Positions 21,782-30,778 of a DNA stretch of 35,377 bases are shown in pieces. Location of the stretch: positions 1 to 35,377 of the IMG/VR virus record IMGVR_UViG_3300006079_000002; one strand, 5' to 3'. The DNA comes from a virus. Positions within the stretch are counted from its first letter, which is position 1, and each line of letters starts with the position of its first letter. Below the pieces are notes generated by a model. That model did not search any database, was not told the origin of the DNA, and worked only from the letters and a program-made list of their open reading frames with translations. A program made the position numbers and the translations under genes.

Positions 21782-22722
21782 TTAAACTCACTCTCCATCA
21801 TAATTTCAGTTAAACAAGAAACAAGATTAATCTCTTGGTCAGCGACAAACGCTGCCTTGTATTGGTAGTCTGCTAGAATCAAAACTGTTTGAGGAATACT
21901 CTCAGGTTTCAAGAAGTCATACATACCATCATATATCTTACGAATGATACTGATAGGGTCGTTGTCTATATTCAGTGCAACCCACTTTCTCATATCTGTA
22001 AATTGTTTCTTTTTAAGATTGCCTATAAGACTATCGATATTAGCATTCGATATTTGAGACAATACTCCTGCATCTATTATACCAGAAGATGAGTGTCTTT
22101 GCAACTCATTTAACATTCTCCTATAGTCAGGGAAATGTTTCTTAATCATCTCTGCTAGTACAGCCTTGTTCTCTATTTGGATTTGCTCTACATCAAGAAT
22201 AGTAATTAATCTATTCATGAATTGTCCCATTAGTTCAGGTTGATTCTTTTTAGATACCTGAAAATCAATTACACTAGTACGAGAATGAATAGGGTCGATA
22301 AGACGATTCTTAAAATTACAAGTTAAGATAAACCTACAGTTATTACTAAACTCTTCAATGAATCCACGTAATGCTGGTTGTGTACTATTTGGATTGAGAT
22401 AATCAGCCTCATCTAATATGACAACTTTGATTCCACCCGATAGACTTACAGTTGATGCAAAGTTCTTAATCTTATTGCGTAGTACATCGATTCCTGATTC
22501 TTCTGAACCATTTATCAAAATGTAGTCAGCTTCCAACTCATTACATAATGCTCTAGCGACTGTAGTCTTTCCAGAACCTGCAGAACCAGAAAGTAATAGA
22601 TTAGGAATCTCTTTATTGTCTACAAACTCTTGGAACGTACTCTTAATGTCTTTTGGTAGAATGCATTCCGATATTGTTTTTGGTCTGTACTTTTCGACCC
22701 ATAGAAATTGTTCTCTACTCAT
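21778..22722 (-). CDS. 44: gp44 clamp-loader ATPase
   Basis: An AAA+ ATPase of the RFC/gp44 family, with which gp62 loads gp45 on primer-template DNA. Walker A is G46-SAGSGKT53, Walker B is VVILDEAD (D-E-A-D), and a sensor/arginine region is present at DPIHSRTSVIDF. The N-terminal WVEKYRPKTI motif is typical of clamp loaders. Length 314 aa compares with 319 in T4. It directly follows gp45 with a 1-base gap. Confidence 0.95.
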   Translation of the reverse strand: MSREQFLWVEKYRPKTISECILPKDIKSTFQEFVDNKEIPNLLLSGSAGSGKTTVARALCNELEADYILINGSEESGIDVLRNKIKNFASTVSLSGGIKVVILDEADYLNPNSTQPALRGFIEEFSNNCRFILTCNFKNRLIDPIHSRTSVIDFQVSKKNQPELMGQFMNRLITILDVEQIQIENKAVLAEMIKKHFPDYRRMLNELQRHSSSGIIDAGVLSQISNANIDSLIGNLKKKQFTDMRKWVALNIDNDPISIIRKIYDGMYDFLKPESIPQTVLILADYQYKAAFVADQEINLVSCLTEIMMESEFK

Positions 22723-22723
22723 T

Positions 22724-23404
22724 CTATTGCTCGAATGTTGAATCTGGCTCTAGAGCAATCCAATATTCCAACGCTTCAGTCTTATGTGTAAAGTGACTAA
22801 TAAATTTAGACGAAATCTCTAAGTCGTAATCACCCTTAAGGATTTTCATGTTCTCAACCTTAAAGAAGAATTTGAACGTAGCACCATTAGAACCATCAAC
22901 AGACAATTCACGCGAGTACGTATTACTTGTTGGTGAGTTCTTATCAAGTACTTCTGCTACCACTGATTCACCATCAGAACGGATACAGAAATCAGGCAAC
23001 ATATAAACTGCTGCTGCTCTCAATAACTTATCATAGTTTGCGGCAGACAAAGTCACTGACACTTCTGCTGGTGGCATAGTAATATCCTTCTCAGGTTTGA
23101 CGATGATTGACTCATCAGCATAGTAATAAAGAGTTTTACCACCACCAACCGAAGAATCTGTAATAGTCATGTACTGTGTATCAAAATCAATATCGGGATT
23201 TTGAAACAGTGATATACCACTTAAGAATTCTTTTAAATCATAAACACAAAAGTCTTGAGGGAATGAATCCCCTACAGTTGCTTTTGCTAAAATATTTTTC
23301 TGTACTGAAATAGTTTTAATTACGTCTCCACTATACTGGGCAATCGATTGATTGATTCCAGAAAAGTTTTCTAATATTCCAATAGTCTTTTTATCAAGTT
23401 TCAT
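22724..23404 (-). CDS. 45: gp45 sliding clamp
   Basis: A trimeric sliding clamp that holds gp43 on DNA and activates late transcription through gp55/gp33. At 226 aa it equals the T4 size (228). The sequence shows the duplicated clamp fold (KATVGDSFPQDFCVYDLKEFLS, then LSAANYDKLLRAAAVYM) and a C-terminal LEYWIALEPD. A strong GGAGG site precedes the ATG. The gene has its own leader of about 130 bases after a terminator. Confidence 0.92.
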   Translation of the reverse strand: MKLDKKTIGILENFSGINQSIAQYSGDVIKTISVQKNILAKATVGDSFPQDFCVYDLKEFLSGISLFQNPDIDFDTQYMTITDSSVGGGKTLYYYADESIIVKPEKDITMPPAEVSVTLSAANYDKLLRAAAVYMLPDFCIRSDGESVVAEVLDKNSPTSNTYSRELSVDGSNGATFKFFFKVENMKILKGDYDLEISSKFISHFTHKTEALEYWIALEPDSTFEQ

Positions 23405-23439
23405 TTCACTTCCTCCATTATTTACATTATTTACATTAT

Positions 23440-23469
23440 CTTATACGTTATACTTATAACGAATTTCAA
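23440..23469 (-). promoter_or_regulatory. Possible weak promoter for gp45
   Basis: TTGAAA (23464-23469), 18-base spacer, TATAAG (23440-23445). It is weaker than the others and lies between the cobS terminator and gp45. Confidence 0.4.
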
Positions 23470-23488
23470 TTATTTTAATTCTTATTTT

Positions 23489-23514
23489 AAAAATGGTGGA
23501 GATTAATCCACCAT
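23489..23514 (-). terminator. Intrinsic terminator after the CobS-like gene
   Basis: An 8-bp stem ATGGTGGA/TCCACCAT with a 6-base loop, followed on the minus strand by about five T. It separates the CobT/CobS unit from gp45. Confidence 0.6.
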
Positions 23515-23535
23515 CAATTAGTCAGAATTGTTTTT

Positions 23536-24711
23536 CTAGAGTGAACATTCCTCAGAAGCAACTGCCGCCACAGTCTCCTCTACAGTACTAGTACCTTCAC
23601 CATCAAGGTTAGCATCAATCTTTTCGTATAAGTCACGGAAAGATGCTTTAGTATCATCATCAAAGCGTTCAGTACCCATAGCAATTGACTTTTCTTTATT
23701 GTTAAAGATTGAAAAAGTTTTAACAATATCAACAAGACGGCGAGTAGAAATCACTTCGTCAATTCCACCATCCTCGAAAGTCTTACGGATGATATAACCC
23801 CAACGAACAAGATTATCAACAAATGCTTCCTCATCCTTTCCAACCTTTTTAACCAATGACTTCATTACAGCATTCAAGATTTTCTTCTCATTAGGTTCAG
23901 ATGGATATTCCTGGTAAAATGTTGCAGGGAATCGGTCAAGGAAAGCTTCATTCAAAATATTCGTTCCAACGAAACGTCCATCATCTGACCCTTTACCTTT
24001 TGTATTGGCAGTAGCAATAACAGTGAACCCTTCTGCTGGAAGTACTTGCTCGTTAATCTTTTTCAAGAAAACACCTTGTCCTTCTAACACACTCTGAAGT
24101 GTCATCACTTTGTGTGAAGCCAAATCAATTTCGTCAAGAAGTAAGACAGAACCACGTCGCATTGCCTCAACGACAGGTCCGTCTTGCCATACTGTCTCAC
24201 CATTCAACAAACGAAAACCACCAATCAAATCATCCTCATCAGTTTCAACTGTAAAGTTAACTCGAATAAGTTCACGATTAAGATTGGCACACGCTTGACG
24301 AATTCCCATCGTTTTACCATTACCTGATAGACCTGTGATAAATACGGGATAGAATTTTCTAGATTTAATTACCGTTTCAAGGTCTCGGTAGTTACCCCAC
24401 TTAATGAAAGTAGGGTCTTTTGGTGGAATATAAGAAACAACAGTGGATACTGTCTTCTGAACAGACCCCACAACTTTTTCAACCACTTCAGAAACTGCAG
24501 TACTAACTTTCATCACCACCGTTTCATCTAACTTAGCAGGAATGTTGTACACTCCTCGACTAACTTTATTATCAGTATTCCAGATTTCTCCAGGGATTAA
24601 GTATTCATAATCTCCACTGATTTTTATCATCTGTTTGTTGGTAACCTGTAAAGTACCAAATGTTTCCATTGCTGCTGTAGCAAAAGTATTTAAATCAACT
24701 CTAATAGCCAT
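23536..24711 (-). CDS. cobS: CobS/MoxR-like AAA+ ATPase
   Basis: The open frame begins at 24744, but the ATG at 24711 (MAIRVDLN) has the ribosome site GGAG about 9 bases upstream, so I start there (391 aa). Motifs are Walker A in FITGLSGNGKT, Walker B in SVLLLDEIDLAS and a sensor in VIATANTKGKG; FLDRFPATFYQEYPSEPN fits the MoxR family. In cobalamin synthesis CobS works with CobT; MoxR-type ATPases act as chaperones with VWA partners. A CobT-like VWA protein is encoded immediately upstream. Cobalt insertion is unlikely because no CobN is present; the pair may remodel a phage or host complex. Confidence 0.85.
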   Translation of the reverse strand: MAIRVDLNTFATAAMETFGTLQVTNKQMIKISGDYEYLIPGEIWNTDNKVSRGVYNIPAKLDETVVMKVSTAVSEVVEKVVGSVQKTVSTVVSYIPPKDPTFIKWGNYRDLETVIKSRKFYPVFITGLSGNGKTMGIRQACANLNRELIRVNFTVETDEDDLIGGFRLLNGETVWQDGPVVEAMRRGSVLLLDEIDLASHKVMTLQSVLEGQGVFLKKINEQVLPAEGFTVIATANTKGKGSDDGRFVGTNILNEAFLDRFPATFYQEYPSEPNEKKILNAVMKSLVKKVGKDEEAFVDNLVRWGYIIRKTFEDGGIDEVISTRRLVDIVKTFSIFNNKEKSIAMGTERFDDDTKASFRDLYEKIDANLDGEGTSTVEETVAAVASEECSL

Positions 24712-24779
24712 ATAATATATCTCCATAATAAAAAAAAACATCAAATTTGAGTCTAGAAAAACAACTCATCACACTACGT

Positions 24780-24808
24780 ATTATACACGAGACTTCACAT
24801 AAAGTCAA
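24780..24808 (-). promoter_or_regulatory. Sigma70-type promoter for cobS-like gene
   Basis: TTGACT (24803-24808), 17-base spacer, TATAAT (24780-24785), about 70 bases before the chosen start. Confidence 0.8.
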
Positions 24809-24839
24809 GTGATTTCTCACTTATTTTCGAAAGAAAGTT

Positions 24840-26981
24840 TTATGCAACCATATCAACAAATCGAGAAAGTAGAACTTTGCTCACACGCTTGCCTTTGGCA
24901 AACTTCTTAAATGCAGTAGTCATTGCACCGCGCTTAGCGTCTTCCTTAATTGTTAATTCTTCAGTGCTGGTATCTAAATCCTTTCCACCTTTAATCAAAT
25001 AGAACTCTGAATATCCTGTCCCATCAGCAGTAGTAAAGCCATTTTTCTTAAGTTCTTTACGACCTTCAGCAACGTTATCCCAACTTTTCCAACGAGGCAT
25101 CTGTTTAGTATTAGCAAGAATAAAGAATCCAACTGCCTCTGCTCCGGTACGTTCACGTAGGAACATTAATAAATCATCAGTCATATTCCAAGCATCAATC
25201 TTACGTGTAACTTTGGTAGTTGGGTCGCGTAGATAAATATCTGTACGATAACCATTGAAACTAACATTACAATCTCTAGCGCCATCATAATAGTAACTGT
25301 TACCATCAGTGTCACCATCAGTAAGGAAAATGGTGTGAATCTTTTCAACACCTGTCTCACTTCGGAATCTATTAACCATATCGATTGAAACCATAATTGC
25401 TTCATTCAATGGTGTAGAACCCATACGATAACCCTCAGGAACAGTAGTGTAAGCCCAATATGGAAGCAGATTAATGTTTTCTCTGCTCATCATACCACCT
25501 AAGAAATAGAAGTATTTACACATTGAATTGAACTGTTTAGTATTCATTTTGTGACTGAAGAACTGAATCAAACTCAATTTCTTTCCAACTAGAATATTTG
25601 AAGAACCTTTTTTATCAAACTCAAAAGGTGATGGGTCAGACATACCGTTTGTAAATGCATAGACTTCAAATGGGATACCAACCTTACGAGCAAACATTAC
25701 TAAGTTTAGTGTCTGTTTAATCGTTCCGAAAATATTGTCATACATTGAACCCGACCAATCAACATACATTATTAGTCCGTGGTTCTTACCATCTTTAACA
25801 GTAGAAATACGTTTGAAGATATCCTCATTGTATTTGTAAGAGTGCATCTTATTTGTATCTAGAGTACCAGTTTTTGAGATATTGGTTCGAAGATGAGCAG
25901 TCGCTGCTTTTTTCATTTCAAATTCTTTTACAAGATAATTCACAGTTGGAATTGAATCTTTTTTGAACTTGTTATATGATGTATTGTATGCTTCCATCAC
26001 ATCTGAATTATTTCGTTCAACATAACCATCACCAACATTTCTGTCACCATCACTAGTAGTATCATAGTGATCACTCATATCTTTTAGAACTTTACTATAA
26101 GGGATTTTAACTTTATCCTCATCAACCTTTGGTAGGTCAATATAAAGATTATCCCGTCCACTAGTGTCAGTCATACCTTCGACTGTTTCATCAAAGTTGG
26201 ATTGAGTGTGTGATTTAGGGTCTATCTCTTGCTCAGACGCTTTACCAGCATCCTCACCATCCTCACCCTCGTCATCATCCCCATCACTATCTCCTTCACC
26301 ATCACTATCGATATTTCTAGAATCATTGGTAACTTCAGAACCATCATCGTAATCTAAATCATTATCACCATCGCCATCTTCTACATCAAAGATATCATTA
26401 ACAATATCCATTTCATTTTGTTCTTCTTTAGCATATTCATAAATCATTTTGGCGGCAACAACGACTTCGTCCCAAGTATCTGCTTTAGCAACCATATCAA
26501 CCATTTCAGTTTCGAAACCATCAAATACGACACCAGCACGATAACCTGCTTTAAAGTGAATATTAATTTTATCAATTAATGGATAATCATTAATATCTTT
26601 ACCACGAAGACCAAAGAAATCTTTATCCATTAAGTCAGTGTATAGATTATAGAACCCACGAACCATCCCTGGATATGCAATACGAACTTTCTTTTCAATT
26701 CGTGCATCCTCAACAACATTTAAGTATGAGTGAAACCCTGAAGTTTCCTCCACTGCTTTTTTCCAACCATCTGCCGGAGTGAAAAGTGCGTGACCAATCT
26801 CATGACCAATCAGACCATCATATACAACAACTCCCATCTCTTCCCATTTAGGAAGAGTTAGAACCCTATTCTTCACATCAAATGATGCAGTAGAAACATT
26901 TTTGTGTTCAACAGACAAATCTTCTGTTGCCATTAATTTAGCAAGCGAAGACTTGGATTCAAACGATATAACATTAGACAT
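24840..26981 (-). CDS. cobT: CobT-like VWA protein with HEXXH motif, 713 aa
   Basis: A large partner of the CobS-like ATPase. Residues about 40-100 hold a zincin-like H60-E-I-G-H64 with acidic residues downstream (NVVEDARIE, about 88-96). A strongly acidic, disordered linker occupies about 195-255. A von Willebrand A domain spans about 400-600 with the MIDAS motif D408-W-S-G-S412, T523 in GSTPLNEA and TDGDTDG at 554-560. In CobS/CobT and MoxR/VWA systems the VWA subunit presents substrates to the ATPase. The HEXXH suggests metal binding or peptidase activity, which is not proven. It has its own promoter and ends 32 bases before the cobS promoter. Confidence 0.82.
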   Translation of the reverse strand: MSNVISFESKSSLAKLMATEDLSVEHKNVSTASFDVKNRVLTLPKWEEMGVVVYDGLIGHEIGHALFTPADGWKKAVEETSGFHSYLNVVEDARIEKKVRIAYPGMVRGFYNLYTDLMDKDFFGLRGKDINDYPLIDKINIHFKAGYRAGVVFDGFETEMVDMVAKADTWDEVVVAAKMIYEYAKEEQNEMDIVNDIFDVEDGDGDNDLDYDDGSEVTNDSRNIDSDGEGDSDGDDDEGEDGEDAGKASEQEIDPKSHTQSNFDETVEGMTDTSGRDNLYIDLPKVDEDKVKIPYSKVLKDMSDHYDTTSDGDRNVGDGYVERNNSDVMEAYNTSYNKFKKDSIPTVNYLVKEFEMKKAATAHLRTNISKTGTLDTNKMHSYKYNEDIFKRISTVKDGKNHGLIMYVDWSGSMYDNIFGTIKQTLNLVMFARKVGIPFEVYAFTNGMSDPSPFEFDKKGSSNILVGKKLSLIQFFSHKMNTKQFNSMCKYFYFLGGMMSRENINLLPYWAYTTVPEGYRMGSTPLNEAIMVSIDMVNRFRSETGVEKIHTIFLTDGDTDGNSYYYDGARDCNVSFNGYRTDIYLRDPTTKVTRKIDAWNMTDDLLMFLRERTGAEAVGFFILANTKQMPRWKSWDNVAEGRKELKKNGFTTADGTGYSEFYLIKGGKDLDTSTEELTIKEDAKRGAMTTAFKKFAKGKRVSKVLLSRFVDMVA

Positions 26982-27014
26982 ATTTTACCTCTCTTTTTAT
27001 CAACTTATGTACAT

Positions 27015-27043
27015 ATTATACCATAAATACGAGGCCTATGTAA
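27015..27043 (-). promoter_or_regulatory. Sigma70-type promoter for cobT-like gene
   Basis: TTACAT (27038-27043), 17-base spacer ending TGG, TATAAT (27015-27020), 33 bases before the ATG. Confidence 0.75.
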
Positions 27044-27059
27044 GTATTTTCAAAAATAA

Positions 27060-28769
27060 TTACAAAATAGTTGAAAAATTCTTCTGTTTCTTGACTCTAA
27101 GTAGTTTGTCGAACTTGGATTCAATCTCTGCTCCCTTGTGTGATATCACGAATGTATTTGTTTCTTTTCCTAATGTCCTAAGTATTGCTAAGAAGTCATC
27201 TATCCCAGTTTGGTCTAATGACGAATCGAATACTTCATCTAGAATAAGTAAATTACAGTTAGTTGAATTCCTCAACTTAGCGACTTCTCTCCAAGTAAAT
27301 AAGAGTGCTAAATCAATACGTAACTTCTCACCCTCACTAAATGATGCATAGGAGAATTCGTCACGATATCTCGATTTAATAATCTCAGTGAAGTTTTCAT
27401 CTAGACTGAATGATACTGAGAAATTCATCGCTGACAAATATTTGTTTATCAGTTTGTTCATTGCTGGCAGATAGTTTCTAATGATTCTAGTCTTGATGCC
27501 AGTATCTTTTAACATTGATGCAACTATAAGGTGGTGTTGTTGTATTTCCAATAGTTCATACTTATTATTACTTAACTTATCCAATAACACATTCAATCTA
27601 TTCAACTCTGAGTCATCCATCAGTTCCACATCAGCTGCTAGAATGATATTAATCTCATTATGTAGTTTAGTGATATACTTGTTGATAGCACTGATAGAAT
27701 TATTATTCCTTGATATCTTACTCTCAATATCACCTATATCATATCTAACTGTTTCTATTGAGTCAACTCTCTCTTCTATTTTAGTGAGTTCTTTCCCCAA
27801 TGTTGACATTGCAGTTTCGAGTTCTGTCATCTTATCTTCTCTAGTCATTAACATTGTATCTTTATGTTCTTCTAGAATTCCTTGTGAACAAGTTGGACAA
27901 TGTTGATTAGTGTTGAAAAATAATATCTCCTTCTGTAGACTATTTTTAGATGAGGTGAACTTAGCTCTGAATTTAGATAACTTAGAACGTCTATCATTGA
28001 CAGTAGACTCATCAGTAATACTACCAGCCATCTTATCAATATCAGAACGATATCTATCAATCGTTTCTGTAATAGTCTCTATTGATTTTTGATTCCCAAC
28101 AATATCTACATTAATCTCTGTTATCCTATTCTCATCCTTGTTCCTCAGATTCTCCAGATTCTTCTTTTGCATTCCAATCTTTTCTTCTGTTAGTTTGACA
28201 TCGTAACTATTATCTTTTATATCATCCTTTAAATTAGATAGACGGTCCTTGTTGATGTCATTCATTACTGAGAATATCTGTATACCTAATAACTCTTCAA
28301 TAATAGACCTACGTTGTGGTGCAGGTAATCTCATGAACGGAACGAATGACCCTGAACCAAGTACCACAATTTGTCTAAATGAACTCTCATTCATTTTCAG
28401 AATATGTTGTTCTAGATTCAATTGATAGTCCTTAGTCTTAGCATCTTGGTCTTTCAATTCACCATCGACAAATATATCAAACACAGCTGGCTTAATTCCT
28501 CTTACCACTTTATACTGAGTATTGTTTACTTTAAACTCTAACTCAACCACACAATGTTTTTTGTTTATCGTGTTGACCAACTGACCAAGTTTAATTTTTC
28601 TAAAGGCTTTACCAAACATTGCAAACGATAACGCATCTAACATAGTAGACTTACCAGCACCATTAGTACCCACAATCAAAGTAGTGGAATGATCAGCTAG
28701 ATTCATTTCAGTAAATTGTTTACCTGTGGATAGAAAGTTACGCCATTTTATTTTCTCAAATTTAATGAT
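27060..28769 (-). CDS. 46: gp46 recombination endonuclease ATPase subunit (SbcC/Rad50-like)
   Basis: With gp47 it resects DNA ends for recombination-dependent replication. It has Walker A VGTNGAGKST near the N-terminus, a long coiled coil with zinc hook C-P-T-C, the ABC signature YASFSEGEKLRIDLALL and Walker B LLILDEVFD. The first ATG in frame is 28706 (548 aa), but homology begins earlier: IIKFEKIKWRNFLSTG matches the SbcC/gp46 first strand. Upstream there is an AGGAG (28777-28781) and no ATG, GTG or TTG in this frame. I therefore place the start at ATC 28769 (or ATT 28766), a rare codon, giving about 569 aa (T4 560). A sequencing error is an alternative. Confidence 0.85.
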   Translation of the reverse strand: MIKFEKIKWRNFLSTGKQFTEMNLADHSTTLIVGTNGAGKSTMLDALSFAMFGKAFRKIKLGQLVNTINKKHCVVELEFKVNNTQYKVVRGIKPAVFDIFVDGELKDQDAKTKDYQLNLEQHILKMNESSFRQIVVLGSGSFVPFMRLPAPQRRSIIEELLGIQIFSVMNDINKDRLSNLKDDIKDNSYDVKLTEEKIGMQKKNLENLRNKDENRITEINVDIVGNQKSIETITETIDRYRSDIDKMAGSITDESTVNDRRSKLSKFRAKFTSSKNSLQKEILFFNTNQHCPTCSQGILEEHKDTMLMTREDKMTELETAMSTLGKELTKIEERVDSIETVRYDIGDIESKISRNNNSISAINKYITKLHNEINIILAADVELMDDSELNRLNVLLDKLSNNKYELLEIQQHHLIVASMLKDTGIKTRIIRNYLPAMNKLINKYLSAMNFSVSFSLDENFTEIIKSRYRDEFSYASFSEGEKLRIDLALLFTWREVAKLRNSTNCNLLILDEVFDSSLDQTGIDDFLAILRTLGKETNTFVISHKGAEIESKFDKLLRVKKQKNFSTIL

Positions 28770-28779
28770 AACACTTCTC

Positions 28780-29043
28780 CTATGTTATTTTATTATTGAC
28801 TGTACCAATAGCACACGATACAAACGATTTTGCTTTGGCACCTAAAGAGTTAAATCCCTTCATAGGATACCCCAACTTTGACAACGTGGTTGCTACTTCA
28901 TCTCTTTTTGATTCATTAATATCAATATCGATTATACCTTCTTCTACATTCACATCAGCAATTGCATCAAATGTCTCTTGTAGTTTTTTAGTGATGGAAC
29001 TGGCACAACCTCCACATTTAATGTTTTCTACTCTAATTTGCAT
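28780..29043 (-). CDS. HMA-domain protein inserted between gp47 and gp46, 87 aa
   Basis: A heavy-metal-associated (HMA) ferredoxin-like domain: the metal site C10-G-G-C13 lies in IKCGGCASSI, a match to the M-x-C-x2-C loop of copper chaperones, with Lys in place of Met-Thr before the first Cys. The TLSKLGYP segment is also typical. The final 20 residues are an extra tail. In T4 gp47 and gp46 are close neighbours, so this gene is an insertion. Its leader (AACATAGGAGAAGT) is identical to the one before gp46. It may bind metal, traffic copper, or have become a structural adaptor. Confidence 0.85.
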   Translation of the reverse strand: MQIRVENIKCGGCASSITKKLQETFDAIADVNVEEGIIDIDINESKRDEVATTLSKLGYPMKGFNSLGAKAKSFVSCAIGTVNNKIT

Positions 29044-29051
29044 TACTTCTC

Positions 29052-30101
29052 CTATGTTATATTAATTGCTTCAATGTATAATTCTTGTAGAATCTTCTTG
29101 ACCACTTCATTATCAACCTTATCAAGTTCAGTAGAATCTACATACTTGCTAAGTGCAGTTAACGTGTCCTCAGTAGTGATTATATCGTCATCATCGTCAT
29201 CTAACGTGAAATCTTCTATTATCATTAACTCACTAGAGATCGTGTCTAATTCATCAATTAAACGGTCGTACTGCTTATAATTAGTCTTCTCAATCACTAC
29301 CAATTTAACTATCCTACCTTCATACTCACTCATATCGAGCATATCTATCTCTTTAGAGTCATCATAGAATATCTTATGGTGTAGTCTATCACAATTCTGT
29401 ATAAATGTCAAGTCTAATGTTTCAGTATCGAATAGATGGAATCCACGAGGGTCATTAAAGTCTGCCCAGTTAATCTCATATGGTGAACCTAAGTAATAGA
29501 CCTGACCATTATCAGACTTGTGATGATAGTGACCGCTCATAACCATGTCATATTTCTTTAAAAAGTCTGTAGTCCTAGACTGATACCTAGAAGTCACTCC
29601 TCTATACATCTCAAATCCAGTCAAATCAAAGTGACCAAATGCAATAGTAGATTTACTAGACTTAATAAAATCTAGTATCTCTTCTTCATTCTCATCATTA
29701 ATCCAAGGGATAATATCAATAGGTAAGTCATCGAATATATGTGTTTGGGGTTTACTATATGATATGATAGGTGAATCGTCATACGTATCAAACAACTCAT
29801 TCACAGAGTTAACAGAAATTAAATTCTTGTAGAACGTATCGTGGTTGCCTACCACTGTATGAACAGTAATACCCATCTCTTCTAACGGAGCAATGAATCT
29901 GTTTCTCATTTCATAAAGAGTGTTGATGTTGACGTTCTTTCGATTGTCCATCAAATCACCACAATGTACAACTACTTTAATATCATTCTCTAATAGATAT
30001 GGGAAGAATTGTTCCTCATAGAATTTATAAAAATAGTCAGAGAAAACACTATTATTATTCCTTGCACCAAAGTGCGTGTCAGTTATTATTGCTATCTTCA
30101 T
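29052..30101 (-). CDS. 47: gp47 recombination nuclease subunit (Mre11/SbcD-like)
   Basis: A metallophosphoesterase nuclease partner of gp46. It has D8-T-H10, GDLMDNR, GNHD and SGHYHHKS, the canonical metal-binding motifs of Mre11/SbcD. At 349 aa it is close to T4 gp47 (339). It overlaps gp55 by 4 bases (ATGA). With gp46 it processes ends during replication and repair, and in T4 also degrades host DNA. Confidence 0.95.
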   Translation of the reverse strand: MKIAIITDTHFGARNNNSVFSDYFYKFYEEQFFPYLLENDIKVVVHCGDLMDNRKNVNINTLYEMRNRFIAPLEEMGITVHTVVGNHDTFYKNLISVNSVNELFDTYDDSPIISYSKPQTHIFDDLPIDIIPWINDENEEEILDFIKSSKSTIAFGHFDLTGFEMYRGVTSRYQSRTTDFLKKYDMVMSGHYHHKSDNGQVYYLGSPYEINWADFNDPRGFHLFDTETLDLTFIQNCDRLHHKIFYDDSKEIDMLDMSEYEGRIVKLVVIEKTNYKQYDRLIDELDTISSELMIIEDFTLDDDDDDIITTEDTLTALSKYVDSTELDKVDNEVVKKILQELYIEAINIT

Positions 30102-30679
30102 TTGTCTTTCTTATCATCATCCATGAATTTCTCAAGGGCTTTCTTCTTCTTCGCTTTTGCTTTCTTAGCAGCCTCCTTCTCATCCATGTCAATTATGAAC
30201 GCCATATAGTCATTGTATATTCCTGTGTTCTCTTGATAGAAATCTTTACCAACATCTTGTTCTTGTAAGGACGCTAATGCATCGAAACCCCCATTGATAG
30301 CGAAATGCTTATACTTAACGTACTGTTGTTTCTTCTCCTTCTGTATTCGTCTTAAGAACGCGTAATATATTATCTGAGTGAAATAAGCGAATGGATTCTG
30401 AGACTTCTCTGGATTGAAGTTATGCATGTAGGCAAGACAGTTTTCAATGCCGTCTGATATCATATCATCTTTATAAGTGTAGTTAATAAAATTAGGTCGA
30501 TACGATAATCTGGTTGCAATCTGTAAGAAACATTTTGCAATGTAATTCGGAATGGTAGGTTTCTTCACCTCTGCTTCCTTAGCGACATCACATAGTTCTT
30601 TATAATCTATTAGTGCTTTTAAAAAATCTTTATTGTTAATGTAGTGCCTACTACTTTTTGTTGCGTCTTCAAGTTTCAT
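30098..30679 (-). CDS. 55: gp55 late sigma factor
   Basis: A sigma factor for late transcription, which recognises TATAAATA boxes with the gp45 clamp. At 193 aa it resembles T4 gp55 (185). Segments ISDGIENCLAYMHNF, NPFAYFTQIIYYAFLRRIQKEKKQQY match sigma region 2 and the gp55 family. The C-terminal 40 residues are very Lys-rich. Its target boxes occur in this window at 3947, 9167 and 34359. A strong sigma70 promoter lies 39 bases upstream. Confidence 0.92.
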   Translation of the reverse strand: MKLEDATKSSRHYINNKDFLKALIDYKELCDVAKEAEVKKPTIPNYIAKCFLQIATRLSYRPNFINYTYKDDMISDGIENCLAYMHNFNPEKSQNPFAYFTQIIYYAFLRRIQKEKKQQYVKYKHFAINGGFDALASLQEQDVGKDFYQENTGIYNDYMAFIIDMDEKEAAKKAKAKKKKALEKFMDDDKKDK

Positions 30680-30718
30680 TTATACTCCTAGAAAATTATT
30701 AAATACTTATTAGAAACA

Positions 30719-30747
30719 ATTATAACACATATCATGACAAATGTCAA
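30719..30747 (-). promoter_or_regulatory. Sigma70-type promoter for gp55
   Basis: TTGACA (30742-30747), 17-base spacer ending TGT, TATAAT (30719-30724). Likely expresses gp55, gp47, HMA and gp46. Confidence 0.85.
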
Positions 30748-30778
30748 GAGGAAATGCAATAAAAAAAGAAATAAAATA

